From positions 1-43,725 of the forward strand of contig MU624595.1 of assembly GCA_025349905.2 (NCBI GenBank): DNA of 43,725 nt, read 5' to 3'. A model generated the notes under the pieces. The model ran no database searches. It was not told the origin of the DNA and worked only from the letters and a program-made list of their open reading frames with translations. This document shows positions 33,869 through 43,163 of the stretch, piece by piece. Both the position numbers and the translations under genes were made by a program. The first letter of the stretch is position 1; each line of letters opens with the position of its first letter. This DNA is from Blastocladiella britannica (lineage: Eukaryota > Blastocladiomycota > Blastocladiomycetes > Blastocladiales > Blastocladiaceae).

Positions 33869-34250
33869 ATGCACCACTTTCTCGTCCTCACTCCCCTCGC
33901 AACGATCGCAACGATCGCACCCAGGCCGCTATCGTCAGCCAGCCGCGCGACAACGGCCGTCCCGCGTCCCCGTGGAGCTAAAATGCTGCTCCAAGTACGG
34001 GCCTAGCCGCGACCTCTGCGGCGACGACTGCCAGCTGTATTTTTTCTATCCTTCGTCGCGTTCTTGTGACAGCGCGCCACCGATCCTGACCGTGACTCCG
34101 ATCTCGTGCACGCTCAACATCACCTGCGATTCGGGCCAACCAAACTGCAACTCAGAACCGTGCTGCTCAAAGAATACTGATTCAACATTGCGGAATGTTG
34201 CGCGCGTGACTCATGTCATCGGCTGTACTCGGGCTTGCGTGTGCTGGTGA
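33869..34250 (+). pseudogene. Frameshifted secreted Cys-rich protein gene
   Basis: Starts at ATG 33869 with a signal-peptide-like hydrophobic leader (MHHFLVLTPLATIATIA). Coding then continues in two other frames: QPRDNGRPASPWS, followed one base out of frame by CCSKYGPSRDLCGDDC and about 60 more residues with many Cys (CTLNITCDSGQPNC, CCSKN) to a TGA at 34248. Two single-base shifts, one inside a tandem ACGATCGC repeat and one at the T before AAATGC, separate the parts. The arrangement suggests a small secreted, disulphide-rich protein with a hevein-like CCSKYG motif. Either the gene is dead or the assembly has indels. No intron explains the shifts. Confidence 0.45.
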
Positions 34251-34593
34251 GGCTGAAACCAAAAGCTGACGGCATTTCTTAGGGAAAGCATTCTCCTCTG
34301 CGAACTTCAGAAATATTGAATGCGGAGCGACCCACTGCACAAAAGAGATGCTCGCATAAAGAACGGTTTCCTTGAAGAAAATGGTGAAACTCTCCAAAGA
34401 AGAGTAGAGTGTTTTGATTGAGCGACAGCAGAAAAATTTCAATCCAACACAGGGACCAAACCAAAAGCAAACTGACAAAAACGACATGAATTTCGGCTCC
34501 ATTCTCCCTTCAACTTTGCCCAGATATAATCCACAACTCGCACTTTCCCCAAAAAAAAAAAATAATAATAATCAAGTCAATTCAAAACACCAA
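34251..34593. other. Intergenic, no gene seen
   Basis: 343 bp of AT-richer sequence upstream of the 7TM gene, ending in an A-rich leader with (AAT)n just before the start codon. No TATA box or RNA gene recognised. Confidence 0.4.
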
Positions 34594-35794
34594 ATGTCGG
34601 CCACGGAACCGCCGATCAGCGACGCAGTGGCCGTCAACTCGCTCATTGCGACGGGATTTTTGCTCGCGTACTCCCTGACTGCCCTCTACCGATCCATCGC
34701 CAATGCTTTCCCCATCATCCGGAGTCGGATCGCTCAGATCTTCCAAGGCAAGACCATAACCCCCAAGAGCCGCAAGCGCACCCCCCGCGACTGGCTGCTC
34801 ATTACGTCGGCGATGCTCCTGATCATCGACACATTCAACAAGTTTGCGATGCTGGGACAATACCGGGCGACCGGCACTGCCAACTACCTCGTGTACCGCA
34901 TCTTTGAGATCATGGCCCTTCACTCTGCCATGTTTCTGATCTTTTTCGCCATTGCGCTCCGCTGCACGATCATCGTGCTTGCCAAATCTCCCTCGCTGCG
35001 CAAAAAAATCATTGGGGCATTTGCCCTTTCGTTGGCGATCGTGTTTTCCGAGCAAAAAGTAGCGTATTTCGTCATCCTCGCGCAGAAGATGGAGCAAGGC
35101 GCTAACGATCGGTGGTGGATTCAGGCGTATGGATCTTTAAGCTTTTTTTTTTTTTGCCCGCCATACTTTGTTTCATTCACAAAGTATCGGACGGATACAC
35201 AGGAAGATCACTCCACTTTGGCTGACTCTTCAAGTCATAATCATCATTTTGGCCATCACCGGCGTTTCCACGTGGAGCGTATACATTGCGTTCCATGATC
35301 CGACCCAGCTCCGGTCCCGTGCCAGCCAGAGCTCAAGCCAAAAGGGGAGCTCCGCGCCTGAAAAGTCAACCGAGCCGAGTCCCAGCGAGTCGTCGAACAA
35401 CAACAACTCTGGCCCGAGTCTCCAGAGTGCCGCGAGCCAAGCGCGCAAGAGTGGGATTCAGTCTGCCGCGACCATACCCGTCACCGCAACCGCGTCCATG
35501 GCAGCCATGACGATGGCGGCGTCGCCACCCATGAGCCGGGTGACGGCCACAGCCACCGGCACTACTGCTTCATCGCCAGTGAGCTCGCTGCAGCAGAACC
35601 TGACGCTGACGTTTACCTTGCTTTCGTTCGTGGTGGTCGCCTGCTACATTGTTCACCTGATTATCGTCCTTTTGGTTGAGGATCAGCTTCCCATGATCCA
35701 AGGACTCTGGGTCAACTTTGTGCTCAACACAATCTTATCGACGGAGCTGCTGTTTGACGCACTGCTGCGGTGGAGCGCTCGCCGCCAGAAGTAA
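34594..35794 (+). CDS. Orphan seven-TM protein with a long Ser-rich loop (380 aa)
   Basis: Exons 34594-35126 and 35185-35794, with a 58-nt intron in phase 2. Hydrophobic segments at about 11-32, 66-87, 98-122, 139-162, 188-214, 315-340 and 350-372 give a seven-pass layout. Between the fifth and sixth lies a loop of about 95 residues rich in Ser, Ala, Thr and Asn. The layout is like that of a G-protein-coupled receptor (long third inner loop), but I see no DRY, NPxxY or other family motif, so receptor function is only a possibility. The N-terminus has no signal peptide. The C-terminus is short and basic (RWSARRQK). The start is the first ATG after an A-rich leader. Confidence 0.68.
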
Positions 35795-35930
35795 AATAGC
35801 AAAAGTCGCTTGAGTAATCTCGTGCGTTTTCTGGTTTTTAGCAGTGCAAGTCGTAATATAATGTATAATTCGCGATCTGCTACTCATTCCTGGCCGCTCT
35901 CGCATAATGTTTTGGAAAGAGCAATTATAT

Positions 35931-38069
35931 TCACCTCTGCTCGTCCTCGTCTTCATCCGCAATGTCGTCCTCTTCGTCATCCTCACCAACAATATCAACT
36001 TCAACGGCATCAAGCTCACGATTGAATAGACACAAGCGAGCGGCTCGCCGAATCACCTCCCAGTGCGCTTGAAGGTCTTCAGTCAGGACTGGGACGGTGG
36101 TCCCGAGCGTCGATCCCTTGGTCGCCAACTATTCGAGCACTTGCCGCTCAGCGTACTGCACCGATTTCGTGTCACCCAAAAGATGCGTCATAGCCTTTGC
36201 GGGCATCTCGAAAGCGCCCCAGTTTTCGACCATCCACTTCAAGGCACCGAGCGCACGCTCCAGGTTGACATTGCAGAGGTCAAGGCACGCAACGGCAGCA
36301 ACATCGCGGACCGCGATGGGCTTGCCAAGTTTGCCAGAAATATGCACCCACCAGCCAGCGTGGTCCATGTGCCCGCACACCAGGCTCTGCCGCAGACACG
36401 CAGCACCGTCAAAGCCCCTGAATCTAAACTCCTTGGGCGTGGTCAGCCACTCGCACCACCACACCAACAGGGCCGAGCGGCATCGCTGTCGGCCAGGGTC
36501 ACAGCCAACGATTGTGGGAATGCTGGTTGCTACATGTCCCAAGTAAAAGTCGGCGCGGTTTTGCTTGACAATGAGCTCGAGCGTGTCCAGATGCCCGGCG
36601 CTCCATGCCAGTTTGAAGGACGGCGCAAGGCTGCGGTAATCCAGGCGCAGTTTTGGTTGCCTGGACCATTCCAGAACGCGTTTGTCGGCACTGATGATCG
36701 GTCAAGAGATCTCGGTAGAGAACTGGTTGCCACAAAACGTTTGCAGCTCGGAGCACGTGTCGTCGCTGGTGGGGGTCCAAGAAAAGATCGGGAGCTGGAG
36801 GTTGGGAAGGCGCTTGCATGTTACGACCCAATGGTCAGTGACGGTCCTCCAGGTTTTGTGGTTCGCCGAAATGTGGGCGGGAACACGGAACCGCAAGGTG
36901 GGGTGCTGCAGTCGCGCTTGCCTCACCAGGTCCAGGGTATCAAGGCGAGCGGCCGCACTGGCATGCGGCAACACGTTGAGCAAGGGAACAAAATTGAGCT
37001 TGCCCGCCAAGTACCGACGCAGCCACCAGTCCACCACGCCTGCGTCCACTATGGTCGGGCGCTGCAGCGCCAGCCGGTTGATCTGCACCAAGTCCATCGC
37101 GTGCGCGCTAATAAGGCCCGCGTCTTGCATATCGCCAATCAACTCGAGCGTATCGCGCAGGCCGTGCTCGCCCAGCAGTGCTAGATCGGCCAGGTCCAGT
37201 CCATCACGAACTACGTGGTTGTCGCCGTCGTCGCCAAACAGGGTATGCAGGGCAGGCGGCGGCCGAACGCGCAGCACGAGCCCGTCGTTGACTGCACGGT
37301 CGCGCCACCACTGGCACATGCCCAAGTGGTTCGGACAGGGGCGGCAGGTCTCTTTCCGCCACGGCCATCCAACGCCGTTGTTGTTCCAATTGTTGTAGCT
37401 GTATCCGGCGCGAAAACCGTCGCGGTAGTCGTCGTCAATGCCCTGGTCGGGGTTGTACGGGTCGCCATTGTCCAGGTACATGCGAGCAGTCAGCGCCAAG
37501 TGCACGGCGGCAGTGTACTTGAACTCGAGTCCGTGCACTTTATGTTTGTCCCACCACCAGTCGAGCGTGGCCACGTCGCGCGCATTGTCGACGGCCTGAG
37601 CCGAGTACGGAAACGCGGCAGGCGGCAATTTGAGGTCGCTGCAGTGCAGCCGCCACAGGCGATCGAGCATGGGGACGCCCGCAGCGGAGGCAGTGTCAAC
37701 GAGGCTGGCCGTGACCACTAACGATACACGATATTTCCGGTTGCGGTACGCGCAGAACCAGTCCACCACGTCCACCAAGTTTTCGGCCACCGCGCGCTGG
37801 AGCAGCTCGGGCACGCGTTGAAATGGCGGCATCACCGCGGCCCAGGCGCTCAAAAGACTCGCTGATAGCACCACGTTCGGGTCAGCGCCGTCAACGCCAC
37901 TCCATTGCTGGCACTGCCGCAGGAGCTTGCGAGCAAACTGCGGCGTGCGTCCAAAGGGCACTGTCATCAAGCACGCGTGCCAGTGCTGCGGATAAATATA
38001 TGCCGTCTGTCCGTCAATGACATGGCAAAAGATCGTGTCGAGGACCTGGTCAGGCAGTAATATATCCAT
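35931..38069 (-). pseudogene. Trp-rich ankyrin-like gene with two in-frame stops
   Basis: One frame runs from ATG 38069 to the TGA at 35931 (713 codons) and is coding-like throughout, interrupted by a TGA at 36704-36702 and a TAG at 36131-36129. The N-terminus (LPDQVLDTIFCHVI) looks F-box-like. Repeats include DVATLDWWWDKH, MCQWWRDRAV, VVDWWLRRYL and LLVWWCEWL. After the TAG, the sequence LATKGSTLGTTVPVL continues and aligns with FATHGPSHGFLVPVL of the plus-strand neighbour, which has VIEW where this copy has VLE-TAG. An intron of about 48 nt could remove the TGA, with a poor GTTTTG donor; nothing similar removes the TAG. If translation stops at the TGA, 455 residues are made. It ends in an acidic tail. 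Confidence 0.7.
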
Positions 38070-38248
38070 TTGAAGGGTTTGGCCGTGATCAAGATTGGTT
38101 GCACGAAAGAGGTGGCAGATCGTCGTCCCTGCTCCAGGTGGATCCTCGCTGGCGACCTCGGTCTCCTCCCCATCGTCTTCCAAGGCGGCTCACGTCACGC
38201 CTTATTTCGCGACATTCGCCCTCTTTGAGAAGTCAAGTCAACAAAAAA
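38070..38248. promoter_or_regulatory. Shared region between head-to-head paralogues
   Basis: 179 bp between the starts of two divergent Trp-rich repeat genes. The minus-strand frame stays open upstream of ATG 38069 to 38183, but the family alignment favours 38069. An A-rich leader precedes the plus-strand ATG. No element is recognised. Confidence 0.35.
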
Positions 38249-40143
38249 ATGAATATCCCGAATCTGGTACTCGACCGCATCTTTTGCCACCTTATTGGCG
38301 GCACGAAGGCACATAACGCTTGCCCCGATGACTGGTCTGCTTGCCTTATGGTGGTCTACCCCGCCCAAATTCCGGGATTCGTGCGCTGCCTGCTCCGCCA
38401 ATGCCCCTCGTTTGCTATCTTCAAGAGCGGTCCCACGGCGAGCCTGCCACTGCTCCGGATCTGGCTGACCCACTTTACGCCGCGAGAGTTCGGACTCGAC
38501 AACGCTGGCCCGCTGTTGGCGTATGCCATTCGCCGCCACGACCTTGACGGGTTCGAATGGCTTTGCAAGTACTGCGCCAACGAAAAGAATAATTTCCCGT
38601 TGACAGTGACGGCAGCCATGGTCGACAGCGCGTCAACGAACGGTGTCCTCATGCTCGACCGTCTGTGGCAGCTGTACTGCGACCAACTGCACCTGCTGCC
38701 CGCTGACTCTCCATCCACGTTCGCGGCCTTTGACAGCGCCCAGGACGTGGCCACGCTCGACTAGTGGTGGCAAAAGCACACGCAATTTGGTCTTCCGCTC
38801 GTGTACCTCGAGGCCGTGTATAGCGCCATGATGGGCCGTATCCCTCGTGATGTTTTACTTGATGCGTATTCTGGGTCCCGCAGGCCCCGACCAATCGTCA
38901 CCGAGGACCGCCCGATACAACTGGCTATTTGCCAATGGTGGCGCGACCGCGCGACCATGGGCGGGCTCAAGCTCAGCATCCAGACCGTTGATACAATCGA
39001 ACCGAACGATTGGGACTACGAAGACGAAGACGAAGAGTTAGAAGACCAGGAAATCTTGCGCCCGTTCAATAATGTGGATCTGGTGCTGCTGGGCGGAGAC
39101 TGGGACCGTCTCGACCTGCTCGAGGCATGGGTGGCCATAGTGGACAGCGCCCTGTTGCCCCCTGCCTCCATGGACTTCCTCCCCCACTATGGTGATCCAC
39201 TTCAAGTAGCTGAGATTTTCAATTCGCTTGTTCTTGACTGGTGGTGGCAGCGATATGTTGAGCACAGACTGGTGCCCCCTGATGTCCAGAGCCTAACCGC
39301 CGGAGCCTACCACAAAGCCCGCGTCGACACCCTTGGCTGGATTTGGCGCAAGTCGTCGTCGCATCCCGCCGACGGCTCACCAAACCCTCTCCCATTCGTG
39401 GTCCCTGAGAAAATCCACGTCTCGCAGGACGCAATGACCACCATCTTGCCGTGGTGGTTTGCACGCGCCGAAAGTGATCCGCACCTCGAAATGCCAGTGA
39501 TCGAGTGGCAGGCAAACGACGACGACACGCTTGAGGACATGCAGGCGTTCTGGGACCTCCAGTCCGATCCCCGTGCAAGTGCTTTCAGGTTCCTCTTGCC
39601 GTCTGGTTACTACCCAACCGACATTCGACTGATTCCATGGATGACGGAGCGCCGAGCCAACAACGATTCCAAATGCTTCTTTTGGTACACGTTTGAACAT
39701 CTCTGGAAGAAGCGCCGGACCGCAGTCATGGCGGACGAGCGTGGGGTCGGCTTCCCTTACGATGGGATACTCGAGTACACGTGCTGGTTTGCGCACAAAT
39801 CCTCAGCGTCCACGTTGCTTTCCAGGTTAGATTGGTCACCGAACGGTTGGACCACGACGTTGGCAGCCTCGCCCAGCTGCCACCTGATACATTCGAGAAG
39901 CTGATCAAGTCGGCGGACATGAGCGGAAGTAGTCGGGTCATTGAGTGGTTCGCGACGCACGGTCCGTCGCACGGGTTTCTGGTACCAGTGCTCGTGGACC
40001 CCGAGCTTCAGGAATCTTGGAAGGTGTGCGCCGTGCGGGACAGTTGGGAATGTCGGCTGACATGGAGTAGATCACATTTTTTACTTAATACAATCATTAT
40101 GGCTCGCCCAGATCTGTATCTTTTGCAGCTCGCCATAATTTAG
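38249..40143 (+). pseudogene. Trp-rich ankyrin-like gene with TAG at a Trp position and a frameshift
   Basis: Begins at ATG 38249 (NLVLDRIFCHLI, F-box-like, matching the minus-strand copy). The frame is interrupted by a TAG at 38762-38764 in DVATLD-TAG-WWQKH; the paralogue reads DVATLDWWWDKH, so the stop replaces a Trp. The same frame then stays open to 39904 (ICQWWRDRAT, LVLDWWWQRY, LPWWFARAE). Family homology then moves to another frame from about 39800 (RLVTERLDHDVG.., SSRVIEWFATHG, VPVLVDPELQ) ending at 40143, so there is a frameshift or an 80-nt intron (GGG|GTCGGC to CCAG at 39825). The residues lost if the TAG were spliced out are conserved, so splicing is not a good explanation for it. 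Confidence 0.7.
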
Positions 40144-40198
40144 GAGTAGTAAGGTCGGGATTGGTCACATAACGCTCTTTCAAAATGCATACAATAAA

Positions 40199-42079
40199 AT
40201 GACGCTCTTGATACCCGACCTCATTCTTGACACGATCCTGGTGCTGGCCGCCGCTGCCCTCGCACACGGCGTACCTGAGCGCTCAAGCGCCATCCGCATC
40301 GTCAACCAGAACGCACTTCGCAGCCTGATCAGCGTCACTGCGTCCAGCCGTGTGCCCAACACCACCCGCCTGGCCCTGCTCTTGTTCAAGCACTGCACGC
40401 TCCCCGCCGCTGCGAGCAAGGGCCGTGCCGATATTTTGGCGCTGCGCCGCACCTATTTTGGTCCGCTGGTGAAAATTGCGGACGCTGGTGTGGACAACCT
40501 CGATCCGTTCCTGGCCGCATCGCGCGACAGCGGCAACCTGCAAGTCCTCGAGATGCTCTGTCGAGATAATGGCGATATTGTCGGGTCCCGCGAGATCCTG
40601 CAGTACATGGGCGCCGCGTCGTCCTCGGGTTTTGTTCAAGTCCTTGAATTCTGGCACAAGGTATCGCCGCTACAGCCGTGCACCGACAAAGAGAGAGGTG
40701 TAGGCATTGCCATCTATTGCGCTGCCCTCAGCGGCACTATCCCGGCCCTCGAATGGTGGGCAGCGCATCCTCTGATCGATCGGCTCTCCAGCACCGCGTT
40801 CCCAAGGCGTGTGGCCACCAAGCGCACGCCGCCGTCGGCGGCCGCCCTGTCGTGGTGGTACGCAACGTGTGCCCGCGGTATTGCCGCCAAGTCGCCCTAC
40901 ACTTGGCCCCACGTCGCCATGGCCGATTTCGTGCAGGCCGCGGACAGCCAGCTGTTTCGGTCATTGATGCATCCCGATCGCTGTGGAGAAGGTATTGACC
41001 CAGTGATTCTTTCGAGCTTGTCGTTTGCAGGCCGACCCGACGACCTGACGTGGTGGACCGAGACGCGAGGAACTGCACTCCCGCCCATGGCCAAGATCCG
41101 GCCCGATTTTGCATGCGCGACCACGCTACCAGTGCTGAAATGGTGGTGGGCCAGGTTCCCCGACCCAAAGTTGTACTATCCGGTCACCTTGACGGCCGTC
41201 GCGCTGGATCGAACGGAATTGTTGGACTGGGCACACTCGCACGGCGCCATTCAGTTGACGGAGATGCGATTGGCATGGCATGTGACAGCGGCCGCTATTA
41301 AGGGGCATCTGAGCGTGCTAGTCTGGTTCCAGGAGCACTCGATGCTCAACGTGGACCTGTCGAAGCTTCTTAATAGCGTTAGCAAGCTGGGGCACGTACA
41401 CATACTGGACTGGATGGTGCGCACGCTCGACCTCTCGCGCGCATGGCCGACCGCTCGCGTGATTGAGACTGCGTGCAATCAGGGCCACTGCCTGGTCCTT
41501 AAATGGTGGATCAACGTCGCAGCATCCAATCAGGTTCTGGTGTCAACATCCGTTTTACTTGATTATTCCGCCGACGCACTCGACTCTGCATCAACGGTCG
41601 AGGTTGTGGACTGGTGGCTGCATGGCGGCCATGGACTTCCACTCAAGTACACGCACTTGGCCATGAATAATGCGTCGTGCTCGCTGCGATGCACTGCCTT
41701 GCTCGACCTTTGGCTTGCGAGCGGGCTGCCCCTCAAATACACTCACCAAGCACTTGAGGAAGCGTGTTCGGCCGTCGATATTAGGGTCCTCGAGTGGTGG
41801 CGCACGAGCGGACTGCGTGTGCAGCTGCCACGGGCAGTGTACGACCGGCGTCGGTACCAGGTGCAGCAACTCAATGGCATCCCCGGAACTGAAACCAACC
41901 CTTTGTTGCAGTCCGACGTTTCTGTTGAGCAGCCGGTGCTGCAGTGGTGGGAACAGCACGTGTTTGACGTCGGCGAGGGTGAGTGCGACTGGATCGAGAC
42001 TTTACCAGAGCCCGTCCGAGTTCCTCTAGTCCCGCCTGATTCGGCTCTTGCACGAATAGGTTGGGCGTTTGGATTTTGA
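40199..42079 (+). CDS. Trp-rich ankyrin-like repeat protein, intact (626 aa)
   Basis: Single-exon frame with no internal stop. It starts with an F-box-like helix (LIPDLILDTILVL), then repeats with the family core: LQVLEMLC, VQVLEFWHK, IPALEWWAA, LPVLKWWWARF, LSVLVWFQEH, VHILDWMVR, LVLKWWINV, VEVVDWWLHGG, IRVLEWWRTSG, PVLQWWEQH. Many repeats are followed by LPLKYTHxA. If the N-terminus really is an F-box, the repeats could choose targets for ubiquitination; that is a hypothesis. It is the intact reference for judging the broken neighbours at 35931 and 38249, and lies 55 bp beyond the latter on the same strand. Confidence 0.88.
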   Translation: MTLLIPDLILDTILVLAAAALAHGVPERSSAIRIVNQNALRSLISVTASSRVPNTTRLALLLFKHCTLPAAASKGRADILALRRTYFGPLVKIADAGVDNLDPFLAASRDSGNLQVLEMLCRDNGDIVGSREILQYMGAASSSGFVQVLEFWHKVSPLQPCTDKERGVGIAIYCAALSGTIPALEWWAAHPLIDRLSSTAFPRRVATKRTPPSAAALSWWYATCARGIAAKSPYTWPHVAMADFVQAADSQLFRSLMHPDRCGEGIDPVILSSLSFAGRPDDLTWWTETRGTALPPMAKIRPDFACATTLPVLKWWWARFPDPKLYYPVTLTAVALDRTELLDWAHSHGAIQLTEMRLAWHVTAAAIKGHLSVLVWFQEHSMLNVDLSKLLNSVSKLGHVHILDWMVRTLDLSRAWPTARVIETACNQGHCLVLKWWINVAASNQVLVSTSVLLDYSADALDSASTVEVVDWWLHGGHGLPLKYTHLAMNNASCSLRCTALLDLWLASGLPLKYTHQALEEACSAVDIRVLEWWRTSGLRVQLPRAVYDRRRYQVQQLNGIPGTETNPLLQSDVSVEQPVLQWWEQHVFDVGEGECDWIETLPEPVRVPLVPPDSALARIGWAFGF

Positions 42080-42501
42080 AAAGTGATTGAATGAAAAGGT
42101 TTTATTTTGAAAAACTTGGACTTGGAATGAAATGCACGCCGGTTGTCCTTGGTCCACTGAATATATGTGGACGAGTCAAACCCCATTGGCGGCGGGCGAC
42201 AAGAATGACACTTGTTCCCCAAAGACGACTGGCAGCCACCAAAGCATTAGTTCCGCCCCTCCCCCGAACTGGTTCCTCCGAGATGACAAGGGATTCGAAG
42301 AAATGAAAAAAGGCATGTGAGCGCATCCCTCCCCCCATTTCCCTCCCTCCCAACAGACCACTGGACCAGCTCCCATTTCGTTGCTACGGCTGGACGACGG
42401 AACGAAGCATGACCCGAGTTGGAGACGATCGAGCAACGCGGAGTTGGCCTGATTTGTTCCACATACGTTTGTCAATGATGCAGATGTTGTTGGTTGCTTG
42501 C
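42080..42501. other. Intergenic, no gene seen
   Basis: 422 bp between the 3' ends of two convergent genes. I see only short, unsupported open frames and a C-rich stretch (CCCTCCCCCCATTTCCCTCC) near 42327-42350. Confidence 0.4.
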
Positions 42502-43163
42502 TCAATCACGATGACCATGTTGTTGTTGCTGTTGTTGTCGAACTAGATCCTGGAGGATCAAACGAAGGCAAGCATCAACTCGGCCATGATATACAACAAC
42601 AAAATGGAAACTGGCCCAGCAATCTGCAGAGAGAAAACGAAATGAAAGAAAGAAACGCACACATGCCTCCTCCATCCCATGCCACCTAACAGTAGCAGCC
42701 CGAGCTTGGATTGGTTCCTCCAAGCGTCCTGGTTGCAAATGCTGTGTCCATTTCTGTTGATCGAAAGTGCAGTGTAAGTTCTTTGTTTGGTGCATTGGGT
42801 GATAAATACGTGGAAGGGTACAGCAACGGTCGCAGTCGACGGCGTGGGTGTGGCATGGGTCGTGGCGAAAATCGCGCGTGTTGTCCAAGACGAAGTACCC
42901 TGCGCGGCAAACGCCTGCGCGGCCGAAACGGGAGCGCAGGTAGACGCGGTGGTCATTGTCTCGATCATCGATATCGTTGGTGATGGTGGTGGCCGTTGGC
43001 GTCAAAGTCTCGACGTGGGCCAGGATCCTGGCGGGGCTATTATTTAATAATTTTCATTTGGTCAGCCGTGCTGAGGATGAGAATATTGGAGGAGCACGTA
43101 CAAGATGGTCAGCAGAAAGAACGCAGCGACGGCGATCCACGATCCGAAGGTCGGAATGAACAT
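42502..43163 (-). CDS. Hypothetical protein with N-terminal signal sequence (about 178 aa)
   Basis: Proposed exons on the minus strand 43163-43102 and 43036-42502, with a 65-nt intron (GTACGT donor, AATAG acceptor), total 179 codons. The first exon encodes a strong hydrophobic signal or anchor (GSWIAVAAFFLLTIL). The second continues with a Thr-rich stretch and Cys/His-containing sequence (CRAGYFVLDNTRDF). It ends in a Gln run encoded by CAA/CAG. Another overlapping frame in 42558-42968 is also open, so the exon 2 frame or a further intron may be wrong. No family recognised. Confidence 0.35.

Noticed and set aside
36063..37184. 373-residue plus-strand frame
   Set aside because: Antisense to the Trp-rich repeat gene at 35931-38069, which shows family homology.
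38670..38764. Intron removing the TAG at 38762 by using CTCGACTAG as acceptor
   Set aside because: It would delete residues that align with the paralogue (RLWxLxC..DVATLD), so the segment is coding.
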